Counted from the stretch's first letter, positions 25,610 to 38,190 are shown. The stretch: 64,000 nucleotides of DNA from Membranipora membranacea (GCA_914767715.1 OU612072.1:7936001-8000000), one strand, 5' to 3'. A program made the numbers and translations. The notes: generated from the letters alone by a model not told the origin.

Positions 25610-27986
25610 CTGAAAAATTATACACAATGAGCTAAGAAGCTTGATGTGCCATTACCAATGACTATTAGAGTATCCTAGTATCTTCGCCATTACAAGCTGA
25701 ATATTCAAATTTATTTTACAATCAATTTTAGAGTAAGTCTGACAAATTGATCCAGCAATATTATGAGCAATTGAGATCATCGCAACTAACTCTACATATC
25801 ATAGCTGGGAGCAGATCTCAAGAAAATAGGTTTGTTGTTTTTGAAAATCAATTATCGTGACACACAAGCCCCACAGCGTGACTTTATGACTGTAATGATT
25901 ACAAAGTGTCTTGTTTGAGTTTGCTTAAAAATTAATAAGATATTTAGACAGCTTCAAATAATTTGGCTGACGTAGCATTCATTGCAATAAAGCAAATGCT
26001 AGCTTTCTCAAACTACAGCCCTGAAAATCATTCATATTACCGACTCCAGAATAATACATAAAATCAAGCATAATATTGTGATTATGTGATCAATAATCCA
26101 ATAATTTTGTGTACTAAGATGTTTGTTGGGATCATTTATATGTACTCAAACTCCATCCAGCAATATTTTAACCCAAATTAAATACCCATAAGCAAATAGT
26201 CCAAAATCTGATCTCAATACCATTCTATTTTAACAGTAAGAGCCCATTCATTTGAACAAGACCATGGTAGCTGTCTTCATCACAAGGTATCTTTACATGT
26301 AGGGTTGTGAGTGACTGAGGAACTCGATGTTCACGCCTTCATCTCATTGCTAACATTGAAGCCATTAGCCAATGAAATATCTCCTACAGAATTATCACCG
26401 CTATCCCAGCTATACCAGTCAATCACAGTTTATGGCAACTCCCAATGCTATCATGGTGATCACAACTTGTCAAAATTTTGCCTTCCAAACATTCACCGGT
26501 TTTGATGACCTCATAACCCCGCTGTCACTAGGGTGTTGGTCTAACAGTATCGGCAAAGAGCTACGACAATCTAAAATCATGCAGTGAATTTTTTTCCAAA
26601 AGTCAATGACTTATTCACCTGTCGACCCACAACTCTGCATATGTGAACACAAGAATTTGAGCGTAAAATTATTTACCCTTTATCAGCTTCAACTCTGAGA
26701 CTTATTATTAATATTACGGTAATGAGAAAATCGATTAATTCCAGGACGTTCTGCCTATCCACAGAATTCAAAATAGAGTGAGGTTTATCTGCGGTGAAAA
26801 AAAATTAAAATACGGTGTGCCATCTGATTCCTCTAAATCTTCACCTCCAGGCAGAGGTTCACACCGGGAGTGATTGATATAAATCCTTGTGTACTAGAGG
26901 ACTGCAATTTCAGCAAACTGTATGAATTTGGGTCACGGTGACACTTCATAGGGACTGTGTACTTACATGTTGTTAAAGATGATTGTTGTTTAAAGCAGTC
27001 TTGAAGCAATTATTAATTCTTTAAGTGGATGATAATGTTGGTGGGAGGCTGGATGTAAGGTACAGTTAGTTAGTTGTGATGAGATGACCTGTCTAGAGAT
27101 AGTAACAAGGGTGTCCTAGAAAATAACAATCAAAGTTGGAATCATAATGATTATTGGAGTTCTGCCAGTTATCACAAAGGAGATAGCCAAGACTCTTTGT
27201 TTTCTACTGTTTGTAACAAACACAATCTTGTATAGATGGTCATAATAGGTGGCCAGGTCAGAGATATTGATTATATTCATAATGGGGTTGTACCAGGAGT
27301 TGTCCCTCATTAGAAAGGAGCACTGAACAGATAAGACCATGAATTTTCATTTTCTTGTAAGCTATCAATAGAGCAGAACTCATTTCTAGAATGGCAGCCA
27401 GGGAAATAGGGATAATAACAAAATGTGACGACGTTCATTAGGCGTCATATTCGGATCTTCATGAGACTATAATTGACCAAAAATTCAAATCATTATTTAT
27501 CACATATATTATGACAAATGTAGCATGATAATAAAGAGAAGCACTAATGATCCAGCTTTGAATTTCAAATATCACCTTACTCTCACCTGAGCAAATTTTC
27601 TGTAAAAAGATCTCGATGTTTAAATTACACAAAATAATTCCATATTTAGTTCAATAACTTAATATTTAAAATTAACTGTTTATTTCATGACGCCTTTCTT
27701 CCTAACACTGCATTTCATTGTGATTGAGAAGGTTTCTAAATTTTAATATTTCCTGTTTAATTGTGATTATAATAGAAATAAAGGTTTTTAATTTTGTTCA
27801 ACAAAATAGGTTGGATTTTCAAATCGATTGCAGATAGCTGACCCCACGGAGTTTTTTCTCCAAAAAGGAATTTATACTTCCTGTAAATGGCACAACATGC
27901 CAAGGAGTTCTTCAAAGGAATTGTCACTAAAACTTTTGTGTACCGCACTGTTCTTTGCGCCTCTAGTCTTGTCACACAGCCATAAT
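25610..27986. other. Intergenic upstream of the coiled-coil gene; nothing recognised
   Basis: AT-rich sequence with only short chance open frames, such as 26311-26505 and 27116-27340. An upstream non-coding exon of the coiled-coil gene may lie here, because its first visible exon starts at an acceptor (25609). Confidence 0.4.
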
Positions 27987-28290
27987 CACTATGGTTCCAT
28001 GGGTCGATTTTGTGGTTCACTCCAATTGATGGGAAAAACATGAAAAGAATCTACCGTGGCCGAGATTTGAACCCTGGCCTCCCGCGTTAAAAGCCCTTTG
28101 AAGGCATTGTGTGCAAGCGCCGCTAACCATTCAGCTACGACGATGCCAATTAGGAAATAGGTCGAATAAACACGGTTTGGATATTCGTCCAAAAAGTCAT
28201 TCGTCACAATCGGAATTTGACTTTAATGCCATTTCCATGGGGCGATTACTACCGAAATCCTTACATAATCGATCCATGGAACCATAGTGA
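27987..28290 (-). mobile_element. Inverted-repeat element enclosing a tRNA-like (SINE-like) sequence
   Basis: The ends 'CACTATGGTTCCATGGGTCG' and its near-complement at 28270-28290 bound about 304 bp. On the minus strand, about 28142-28055 reads like a tRNA-derived promoter: A-box-like 'TAGCTGAATGGTTAGCGGCG' and B-box-like 'GGGTTCAAATCTCG', 46 nt apart. The 72-codon open frame across it, with 'VAEWLAALAHNAFKG', is the usual artefact of translating such a tRNA-like unit. It could be a SINE inside a foldback element, or a tRNA-like MITE. Confidence 0.65.
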
Positions 28291-29918
28291 ATATCTACTG
28301 TAACACTGTAAAGTGATGATTAATTTAATATAGATGACATATTCTATGTTTCCATATGTCTATGTGTCATCCTTTCGAGGGCCATTCAATACATGGAATT
28401 AGCATTTAGGTCAACTTCCGTACGCATGGGCCACTGAACTCAATCCTGGAACAGCAGCTCACTCATAGCCTTATAAACAGTAATCACTCAATTTAGGAAT
28501 ACTTACTTGATTTTATGAACTCCTCAATCCTCTAATAATTTAAGTTTATAGATGTCTATGTGATTTGCTATGTGAAATGCTATGTGATTGGCTGTCCCTA
28601 GTAGAGGGTGCCATATTTACTGTATGACCACGTGACAGTCACCTGACTAATAGTGCAGTCTCTAATAAAATATTCATCGATTTATGGATTTGTCTCATAG
28701 TGTTTTATTGTTTTATATTATCAAGACAGGCATAAATAAAAGTTATGTTCGAAATAACAACCAAATAAAAGAAAAAGACACTAGTTTATACAAATTGTTG
28801 CTCACAGAAAATTGATTTTTTTAATAATCAAACATTGCGCAAACTCCAAAAAGCTACTAGGGACTGAGCTCGATGTCAAATGAAAATTGTGAGAATGTCT
28901 ATTGGAAAATACAGCTCCCTGATTGGAGAAAGGTGAGTTGAAAATGCTATTCTAAGAATAGTACAATTCAATGGCATGGGCACTCACGCTTACACACAAT
29001 GACGTGAATTGACTTGACTTAGATCTAGGGCCGCGGTAAATCTCTTTTCATTCATTCGATATGGGAGTGGACCAGTCATTCGAAGCATGGAAACCATAGT
29101 AAATATGAAGTTTTTTAGATTATGCAAATGAGAATGATGAAGTTCAAGGCTTGGGAACACATCATGACGTAATTTTATTTTAATCTCATTGGCTTATATT
29201 CCTTACTTGTCGATATATATTCATTTACTTATTTTCATACAGGAACCTGGTCTAGGAGAGCAACAATCACAATGCTACAAATTTGCCTAATGTTTGTTTG
29301 AAAGAAAATCTATTGAGTGAAATAATTACGATGACATGGATTTTCTGTCTATTAACTCCAGCAGTCATCTATTTACTACAGATGCTATTGAGTAATGAAT
29401 CCCACCACTTGATTGGACAGAACTGGAAAGGTGGACCACTATCTTTATTTATATAATGAACCAAATATCATGTCCATAAAAACCAACTATATTTAGTTTT
29501 TTCCTTATTTCTGAATTATCTCAGATATTTTCCAAGATCTATAACAGTTAGTGTATATACAATCTATTTTATCAACTAAAGTCGATTTTGTGTGAGTTGT
29601 TGCACCTTTAAAGAAACCTATTTGGTCTTGTCTCGTCACTCAGCATAGAAAGCTGAAGATTGGGCTATTCAAATATTACGCAAATATGTTTTAAAAATCA
29701 GCAGTCATGAATACAGTTCACCTGACATGTAACTTTCAACATTTACATTCAGAAAATATTTATTTTTTAACTTTTTTTATATTTCATCTGTTAGTAGTGA
29801 TGTGAGTTGAGTAGCTGTTATTAAAGCACGACTGTGGACTTTGGTTGAATTAAGCTGATTGTTTGAAAGAGCACCCCAGATCACATTGTTAGAGGTCTGT
29901 TATGTGGGGTTTCTCCCG
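28291..29918. other. Intergenic AT-rich sequence; nothing recognised
   Basis: No exon, RNA gene or clear repeat family is visible here. Confidence 0.4.
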
Positions 29919-30071
29919 ATATGGTAGATATGGTAGATATGGTAGATATGGTAGATATGGTAGATATGGTAGATATGGTAGATATGGTAGATATGGTAGA
30001 TATGGTAGATATGGTAGATATGGTAGATATGGTAGATATGGTAGATATGGTAGATATGGTAGATATGGTAG
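29919..30071. repeat. 9-bp minisatellite, about 17 copies
   Basis: 'ATATGGTAG' is repeated about 17 times with no visible variation. Because the period is a multiple of three and the unit lacks stops in most frames, it produces long spurious open frames on both strands (repeats of VDM, GRY, IST and YHI). The uniformity suggests recent expansion by slippage. Confidence 0.97.
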
Positions 30072-30250
30072 GCGAACAGCGAACAGTGATCATTGGTGTA
30101 ACCTATCATTATTATTACGATCACTTTCACTATTATTATCAGATAACCTCAGGCAAGGGAACGGACACCTGTTGCTAGTTTGGTATGTGCTTTGAGATGA
30201 TTGGTATCCATCATAACTGTTCGATGTAGCCTTGGCCAACATCAATATCT

Positions 30251-30323
30251 GCCTGGGTAGCTCAGTCGGTAGAGCATGGGACTCTTAATCCCAGGGTCGT
30301 GGGTTCGAGCCCCACCTTGGGCG
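30251..30323 (+). tRNA. tRNA-Lys (anticodon CTT)
   Basis: It is 73 nt without an intron or encoded CCA. The acceptor arm pairs GCCTGGG with CTTGGGC (one U-G at position 4, two G-U). The D arm is 'TAGCTCAGTCGGTAGAGCA' (box A). The anticodon stem-loop is 'TGGGACTCTTAATCCCA' with CTT. The T arm is 'GTGGGTTCGAGCCCCAC' with a perfect box B. It closely resembles the animal tRNA-Lys(CTT) consensus. A TTTT Pol III terminator follows at 30329-30332. It looks functional. Confidence 0.95.
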
Positions 30324-30328
30324 ATAAG

Positions 30329-30332
30329 TTTT
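30329..30332 (+). terminator. Pol III T4 terminator of tRNA-Lys
   Basis: Four T residues begin 5 nt after the tRNA discriminator region, the usual distance for RNA polymerase III termination. Confidence 0.7.
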
Positions 30333-30429
30333 GGTCATAAATAAAAATCAAAGCATACCCTGAATATCCGGATGTTGTGAGACACAATATGGGCAAGAAT
30401 GGAGACGCAAAATCATAACATCATGAAGG

Positions 30430-30486
<57 letters not shown>
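30430..30486. repeat. (TTGA)n microsatellite, likely 3' tail of the adjacent LINE
   Basis: About 14 uninterrupted copies of a TTGA/ATTG unit, read as (TCAA)n on the minus strand. It lies just past the C-terminal coding remnant of the minus-strand LINE (30599 onward). Non-LTR elements of the CR1/L2/Rex1 type often end in short tandem repeats, so this is probably the element's 3' terminus. Confidence 0.9.
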
Positions 30487-30487
<1 letters not shown>

Positions 30488-32860
30488 TGTATTCTATCAC
30501 TAACTGTAAAAGTTGTGAGAAAAAGGTTGCTGGTAGACGTACTCTGCTAAAAATAATGAAGTTGCCTTGCATGCAAAAATAGTATTATTAAAAAGTAGTT
30601 AAAAAATTGTATTATTAATATAAATGCACATATGTCTCAAAAAGCAGTCTTTGCCCCAGGCAGTGCGGTATTTAGGGTGACTAAGCCAACCTGAGGGGCA
30701 TCGTTCGAGGTAGTTATGGATAAAAAGTTCGTCATCAGTGAATATCTTCATTACACGATTTTTTAAATGAGTGTTAACTAGAGTGTCGAGATCATAATTT
30801 AGTTGTAATCCGAGTGAGGAAGCATCTTTAAATATTTTGAGCATGTCCTTCTTATCTCGTAGATAAATGGCAGGATAGAGGACTGGTAGATAATCATTAT
30901 AAGTGAAACAATAAAACTTTTAAAAAGCATGCATGCAAGTGGCTTGGTACTCAAATACAGAAAGTTTTAATTATTATACATTCTTTGATTTGCCTTGCAA
31001 ACAACATTTTGGATGTGGGCTTCAAATCTAAGCTTCTGGCCAATCTCAACACCAAGATATTTAGTAGTCTCACAGAAAGAAATAACTGATCCATTAAGTA
31101 AGAGGCTAGGGCTGACAGGTCTTTCACGTTTAGTTGAAAATAACATTTCTTTAGTTTTGCCTGCGTTTAAAAGGAGGTCCAGATCTGAGCATTGATTAGC
31201 TATTCTATTTACTTCAGAAAAATAACAATCTAAATCAGAGGAATTACCTATGAGTCCAATTAAACAAGTATCATCTGTATATTTTAAGACATGAAATTTC
31301 TGACATCTAGATCTAATTTCATCAGTATACAATGAAAACAATAGAGGGCTTAGTACAGATCCTTGTGGGGCGCCAGTGTTGGTAATGAGTGTATCTGAGA
31401 GTAAGTTATTATTAATGGATATTGTTTGTTGTCTGCGATTACTGAGAAAGCTTATAATCCATTGTGTAATTTTTGAGTCGAGGTGTTGCAGTGATGGGAT
31501 TAGATATTCTACTCTAATTGTATTGAAGGCTGATGAAAAATCTAGGAAGAGACAGCGAGCGTAGTTTGTCTGGGCTTTATCAAGGAAGTTGAATATGGAT
31601 GTTGGAGATATGGATGTTGGAGGCACATAACTGCGTCTTGAGTTGATCGATTAGTTCTGTATGCAAATTGGTATGGGTCCATTGGTGTGTGTTGTGTTAC
31701 ATAATATTTGATGAGTCTTTCCAGGATCTTGCATAGGCAGCTAGTACGAGCTATCGGTCGGTAGTCTTTCAGCTGAGTAGGTTTGTTAACTTTTGGTATA
31801 GGTTTAATAATAGCTGTTTTCCAGAGTTTTTGTGGTTTTTAATAGAGCATGTGAATAGTTTGGTAATGACTGGTGCTAGTTGGTAGGCACAAAGTTTCAG
31901 GACTTTAGGTATGACTCCATCTGGCCCTGGCCCTTTGCAAGGATTTAGAGATTTCAGTTGCTTTATGACTGTGTCGTCGTTAATTTCAAAAACAGGTGCT
32001 GTCACTTTTGTTGAATCTACAATTGGTCGGCTAATGTTTGGTTTTTCAAAACGGCAAAAGTTGTTGAGCTCTTTTTGTTTGAAGTCTGTGCTTGTAGTAG
32101 GGGTAGTGTCATTTGTAGGTAATCCGCTGAGTTTTTTAATATCGTTCCACGCTCTGGCAGGTTCGTTTACTAGGTGCTGCTGTATTTTGGCAGAGTATTC
32201 TTGTTTGGATATTTTGATTGTTGTGCTAACATTTCTTTTCAGTTTATGATAGTTTTTATTTCCAATTTGATGAGCATAGTGTTTCTGATCTATTAAGCGT
32301 TCGATGTTTTTGTTGATCCAGGGTTTTTGGTTGGGCTGTTTCTTTACTGTTTTAGGTGGGATGCAGAGGTCTGTGCAGAATGTGATATAATCTGATATGA
32401 CGTTGGTTTGAGTGTCTATGTTGTCGTCTTCACGGGTTAGGTTTTCCCAGATTGTAGTGTCAAATCAAGCAAGGAAACTATTGCATTTTTCATCAGAATA
32501 ATTACGGCATGAAATATATATTGGTTTGTTGGTTGAGAGAGGTCTGTAGGTGGGTATTAGATGCATAACATGGTGATCAGATTTTCCTAACTTTCCTAAT
32601 TGACGGCATTGGCTATATCCATTTTTTACACGGACAAAGCACTTGTCCAAAGTTCTCTTGTTACGTGTGGGTTTTTTAACGATCTAGTAGTAGTTGTTGA
32701 GTTTGATGGGCAGTTGATAACAATCACCCATGATCTTTATACATGCTTCAGGGTAATTTGTCTCCATATCCTTGACGTGAGCTAGGATAGTGTTTATTCT
32801 AGCAATTTTAGAATTTTTCAAGCGTGATTGTCCGGTAAAGGGAGCATAGCATGATTCATG
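30430..32860 (-). pseudogene. Decayed non-LTR retrotransposon (LINE, CR1/Rex1-like)
   Basis: Read on the minus strand, the remains are in the order of a LINE ORF2. An endonuclease C-terminus is near 32650-32530 ('KSDHHVMHLIPTYR') and a linker at about 32400-32040 ('KPWINKNIERLIDQKHYA'). The reverse transcriptase follows: 'LKSLNPCKGPGPDGVIPKVL' near 31940, 'FAYRTNRSTQDAV' near 31660, 'CLFLDFSSAFNTI' near 31550, 'GAPQGSVLSPLLFSLYTDEI' near 31370, and the catalytic YxDD box as 'KYTDDTCLIG' near 31280. C-terminal sequence runs to 30599. The frame breaks at about 31620, where a short tandem duplication (ATATGGATGTTGG) shifts it, and further stops occur at about 32695 and after 30967. The 5' part is missing. 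It is a dead copy. Confidence 0.9.
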
Positions 32861-32991
32861 AATTCACAAATTTTCAATGCGTTAGAACAAATAAGTGCCC
32901 CTTGGCAGCCTGCCTAATATACCTGAACGCGCAAGGAGAGCCCCAGCCCTTCGCAGCGCGGCCCAGATTTGATGCGGGTGAAGCTGAACGC

Positions 32992-33350
32992 ACTTTTAAT
33001 GCCCAGATTCCTTGCCCCCACAGATTCGATGCCCCCTGTTACTTTTAATGTCCAGATTCCTTGCCCCCACAGATTCGATGCCCCCTGTTACTTTTAATGC
33101 CCAGATTCCTTGCCCCCACAGATTCGATGCCACCTGTTACTTTTAATGCCCAGATTACTTGCCCCCACAGATTCGATGCCCCTGTTACTTTTAATGCCCA
33201 GATTACTTGCCCCCACAAATTCGATGCCCCCTGTTACTTTTAATGCCCAGATTACTTGCCCCCACAGATTCAATGCCCCCTGTTAGTTTTAATGCCCAGA
33301 TTACTTGCCCCCACAGATTCGATGCCCCCTGTTACTTTTAATGCCCCCAC
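32992..33350. repeat. 49-bp satellite, about seven copies
   Basis: Units of 48-49 bp contain 'ACTTTTAATGCCCAGATT', 'CTTGCCCCCACAGATTCG' and 'ATGCCCCCTGTT'. Copies differ by single substitutions and one indel. They give repeated spurious peptide blocks such as 'TFNAQITCPHRFDAP'. It adjoins the 5' end of the truncated LINE. Confidence 0.93.
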
Positions 33351-36298
33351 TTACAATATCATGAGAAAATGTAGATTGTTATTACATCAGTTTCAACAGC
33401 TAGAGTCTGTGCTTTGAAAATTGACTCAGTAAAGTCTCACATCTCCTCACCATGACAATACCTATCTCTCTTCTGCAAGAAATTAAATGTGATGTGATTA
33501 TGAAGAGGTACAGAACTGCGGGCAAAATCGTCATGACACGTTTTCCTGATATTTTTGTCTCCGTTGGCAGAAATCAAACAATTATAGACTGCCAAGTTAT
33601 CAGAGCAGAAATAACCTTGTAATAATATCACAGGCTGTATTCTGGCTATCGATCTATTGATTCATCCAGTGCTAGTTTTACTCTCCGAGATTTCCCAGGT
33701 AATGCAATGGATCCATAAATCATCATGTGATCCATAAATCATCATGTACATTTCAGTTTGCAACTTGGCAATGACTGCTTTCAACCCACCAACTCAACCT
33801 AAAACATATCAAGTGACAGTAAATTTGATGCATCCTCTTAAAGCATAGAAAGAAATTCACACTGTGGCGGCTTTCGTTTGTTGGGGCAATCGAATTGGCA
33901 ATGAGAAACTATTACATCTATTACATCTAAGGAGTTAATAGCTGAAGCTTTGTGTGCAAGGTAGCCCCACACTGTTATGTTACTTACATTATTTTTGGTT
34001 AGGATTTTTGCTCGGAGAGAATCCTTTTCTTCTTTGCTGTGAGTCGTTTTACTCGGAACTTTCCTCCACTGTCATAATAACAGTGCACTCCGGTCATATG
34101 TGCATGTATGCTTCCAGACCCCAATATCTTCCTCACAGCAGACTTGAACTACAAGATACAAGTCTGATATAATTATTTTACATAATTTACATTGCTCCGG
34201 ATTCACATGAGAGTTTGCGCTGCATCTGGCAAGAGGATCATAACTTTAAATAGTTCACCATTCGTGGAACTAATGCATAAATATTTATGTATTTAATATG
34301 ACTTAATTGATTTGATTGTTAGCGGTCTGATTAACTGGTACAGTATGTGAATTTAGACAATTTCATGATCCTACTGAGCAGATAATCGAATAAATAGATA
34401 ATTCAAATAAATAAGTTGACAAAAAATTATTTATTGTATACAAAGCAGTACACACAACAAGTCATCAATGAATTTAGATGAATTCTCACTCAGAACTGTG
34501 AGGAGAAAACTGGCAATAAATTTTGGGTGGTCAGAATCTTGGTATTGAGGGTGTTTAATACATTCCTTTTACCTGATACAAGTACGAACAAAATACCAGT
34601 AGGCAGAGTGAGAGTCTGTTATCTCTCACCTTGTTACACTCCCGTGAGTACGTGTGTGTGTATAATATTATTCGACAGCATCACGATCCCTTCCACGATA
34701 GATAAGTAGGAAGCGTATACCAGAGCAAGTTAATCCAACTGCTTTCAGCATGACGCAACTGATATCTGAAAATAGGTACTGACAAAATTATCATTAAAGT
34801 TGGCATTGGATATTTCGGTTAACATTAGAAGGTGCTGTACATTATTAATCTGGTGAATTTGATTAATACAAGCCAGTAGTCTTATCTGTGGTGTCTCATC
34901 TGATTTTCAAGTTTAGGAAGAGAATATGCTGTATTCACCAGAAAGTTTGCGTCATGTCACTAATGGGAATCAATGCTATATCAAACTTACCATTCACAAA
35001 AAATTTGGTTACTCAATTAATATGATTGTGTTTAATGGAGAATGGGTTGAAGTTAAACTGTTAACAGGTCTTACTTAGAGTTGGTGATAGAAGCCTCCAA
35101 TAATCTATACAGTTGGGGTGCAAGGGTTGGACTCCAACTAAGACAGCTTTAAAACCAATGCAAAGCCAAAAGTATTGACCATTAGGCTGTCAGCAGCAGT
35201 ACAATGTACCCATAACAACCTAAAAAATAAATGACAACTGACGACTGTGTTTGCACACCCCACACTCAGTGAAATTAATCCCCTCCGCCCCTTTGATACT
35301 AAGAGTTGCAGGGATTCCATCAGGTACAGGTATTGGGGGTAACATGAATACTATCCGCACCTGTACCCAAGAGAGGATAACCCTGCTTCAAAGATGAGCA
35401 CAATCAGCAATATAAACTACAAACTTTGGTGATTCCTAGTTTAACGACTCTCAACTAGTCGACTTCAAACTGGTCAGGGCCTACTAAAAAATACTGATGA
35501 ATTATTGAAATAAATATATATAGTTCTGTTAGTTTTTTGGGGAAAAAATATGCAGTCAGAGGTGTAAATCCACCACCTGGCAATATGTGGGCGCTAATCC
35601 TATTTTAAAATATTGATATCTTACCTGCACATATCAGAAAAAGTCTGTGAGTAGATATCAAGGCGTCCAGAGATGATATTGTGGTATCTTCACCAAGATG
35701 TAACGGTTTAGTTGAAACATCTCAAAGAATCGATCGGCATATCCTTCCTTACATATCCTTTACATTGTCTTTTATAACCAAAAAATCACTATGCAGATGA
35801 TGGCTTACTGTCTTAACTCCAAGAAAACGGAAAATTGCAACAATTTTATGAGAAACTACCAAGAGTTTAACATCACTCTGGAAATAACAAATCCCATGGC
35901 GAAAGTTTAGTCAAGTTGTTGAGAGAAAAACACAATTCTCACCTTAACGTATTGGCAGCTATCTGATCAAGATTGAGGTGGCTGTTGTACTGGAGCATAA
36001 TACACTGATATTCAGCCTACTTTCCCCTATATTCGATATTATATGTGTTAAATCTCTTGAATAGCTGTTATTTGCTACCTGCAGCTTACTATTACAACAA
36101 ATGCTTTGCCGCTGACATTTTGTGGTGCAGTTGAATGTACACAAGATTACAACTCACCTTCACAAACCAGTGCTGTGTACCAAGATCAAACTCCCTTTAA
36201 ACAGGTCCAACTCGGCAACGCTGCTAAAAAATCTACAAAACCTGTCACTTTCTTCACTCTTACCGAAAGATTAATACCATTCACCATACTCCCCAACC
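33351..36298. other. Intergenic; nothing recognised
   Basis: AT-rich sequence with no exon that I can support. The segment near 36085-36160 resembles 38515-38580, both ending in a minus-strand donor-like 'GGTGAGTTGTAAT', so it may be a further part of the PIF element. Confidence 0.4.
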
Positions 36299-37044
36299 TC
36301 ATCTATCCATGCTCCTAACCTGATAACTTGCTGCCTCATGGTCAGAAAAGCCTTCTGGTATATGAGTAGCTATAATCTGCTCCTGTAAGATAATGTGGAG
36401 CACACAGGTAGCTTTTACGATCCTTCTTTTTCGTGGAATATTGTGCACTGTCATCTTTGTAGTGAGTACCCGCCATCTAGCTGTCAGTATCCCTGAAAAT
36501 AACATAAGTAATATATTATTATCTACCACTGCTAAACAGTGAAGTATACATATGTATGTATATCAGGAATCTAATCCTTTGAATCTGGTGATTGTGGACA
36601 GAACACTGTAAACAACGTAACTTATTCAACGCCTGGGGTATCAGATACAGGGATAAGTTATAAGTGAGCAATGAGTGATTAAGTTTGTTTGTTTGTTTGT
36701 TTATTTAGACATTTCCGGTATCACTCCTAAAAAGGTTGACAAAATTGAAATGTTTACATAAAAATTGATGGAAAAATATTGCACTAGTTGAAAAATCTCA
36801 TATAAAATTCAAAAAAGCTGTTCTGCCGTTTTACAGTGCGGCATTTGCTGGGTCGGTACGTTTATCCAGCTTAGATCAGTCAAACGGCAGCGTCAAGATC
36901 TATCCGTCAGTATGTTTCTGATGTTATAGTCCATGTTCTGACAGAGTAATTGCTGAAAAACTAGAGAGCAAGTTTAGGTGCAGCCTACTCTGGCGCTACC
37001 TAAGTGATTATTTAGTTTAAACTACCATAACACTTCTAATGAGA

Positions 37045-37083
37045 GTTTGAGGGGAGGGGGAGGGGGAGGCGGGAGGGGGAGGC
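37045..37083 (+). repeat. G-rich low-complexity tract with quadruplex potential
   Basis: Several runs of four or five G separated by A or GA ('GGGGAGGGGGAGGGGGAGG' and on). Such a sequence can form a G-quadruplex on the plus strand. It lies in the intron-like gap of the PIF remnant. Confidence 0.7.
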
Positions 37084-37619
37084 TGGTGATGATAATAATG
37101 AATAATGGTGTTTGGATGAGGAATTGTAAGCCTTGTTATGATTTCACACGCAACAGTGTCAACTTTGCCTTACCAAATGTATTCTCAATAACTCTTCTAG
37201 CACGGCTCAGTCTGTAGCTAAATATCTTCTCATCAAGAGTTCCAAGATTGCTACCAGGTTATGGCCTCATAAACCATGGCTTGAATGGGAACCCTTCATC
37301 GCAAAGAAATACATACGGGAGCCCTCTCTCATCAGGTAGTGGAACCGATCTTATACCATCTACAAGAAAATTGTGAAATAGCTTTAGTCACGATAAGTCC
37401 AACACAATGCTAAGAATAGTAAATCACGAGTGAATTTTGAATTAAAATTTGAAAAGAATGCATTTCCTCTGAGAACATTTTGTTTCAATCCAATGGTCAT
37501 TGAATCATTACAGTCTTGTCAAATATTTTATAACAGACTCCACCATAATGGAGTTTTAAACCTTGACATGCCAAATCTGATGGGATGGGATGGACAAAAT
37601 GTATATCAGTGAATTATTA

Positions 37620-38190
37620 TATTTTAAATTAGGATAGGATAGGATAATTTATTCTGTCTCTGCCAAGTGGTTGAGAAATAAAAGCGTCTGTTGAGCCCAT
37701 AATAAAAATATTAAAATACTGTACAATATAAAAATGTTGCAGTGTTGTACCGTTATAAAATGATGCTCAGGAAAATTTATTATTTAAAAATTTGATGTAT
37801 TGTGCTCTAAAACAGTTCTTACACGGTAGCGCCCTGAAGGTAGCTTATCTAGCTCAAAAAGAGGGTCATTCTCAGTGGCGTACATTCTAAGGCACTTATT
37901 GTGAAAACAACGTTCATAAACATCAGATATGTTGGAGAATCTGCATTCTGCTAGATAACCTGCTGTGGAGATCACGTTGTCAATAGATTCTCGACATGAA
38001 TTGGACATATGACCGAAAACAGTGCACAGATGGTAAATAAAAACGCACTCAATGAACGTGACATAGCATCTCAATCTGATTGGTTTAGGCACCTTGAGGA
38101 ATGATAGATGTTTCATAATGAAAAGCCATTTTCTAGCTTTCCTAACGACAGACTGGGTATGCTCACCATCAGCGATATCCAAACCACCAC
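37620..38190 (-). mobile_element. 3' fragment of a second LINE, inserted in the PIF transposase
   Basis: On the minus strand, 38180-37784 reads as the C-terminal part of a LINE reverse transcriptase: 'HTQSVVRKARKWLFIMKHLS', 'VPKPIRLRCYVTFIECVF', 'YHLCTVFGHM', 'ERCFHNKCLRMYATENDPLF' and a stop after 'LEHNTSNF'. It ends in a short (TCCTA)n run near 37646-37627, the expected 3' tail. It is severely 5' truncated. PIF coding blocks lie on both sides. Confidence 0.75.

Noticed and set aside
27989-28207. 72-codon frame containing VAEWLAALAHNAFKG
   Set aside because: This is the typical translation of a tRNA-like or SINE head, not a protein.
29881-30195. Four overlapping repetitive open frames
   Set aside because: They are products of the 9-bp minisatellite.
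30430-30486. Tetranucleotide and other regular repeats as a CRISPR array
   Set aside because: There are no spacers; it is a simple microsatellite in a eukaryotic genome.
32851-33243. Open frames with repeated FNAQITCPHRFDAP
   Set aside because: They come from the 49-bp satellite; copies contain frame-breaking indels and there is no gene structure.
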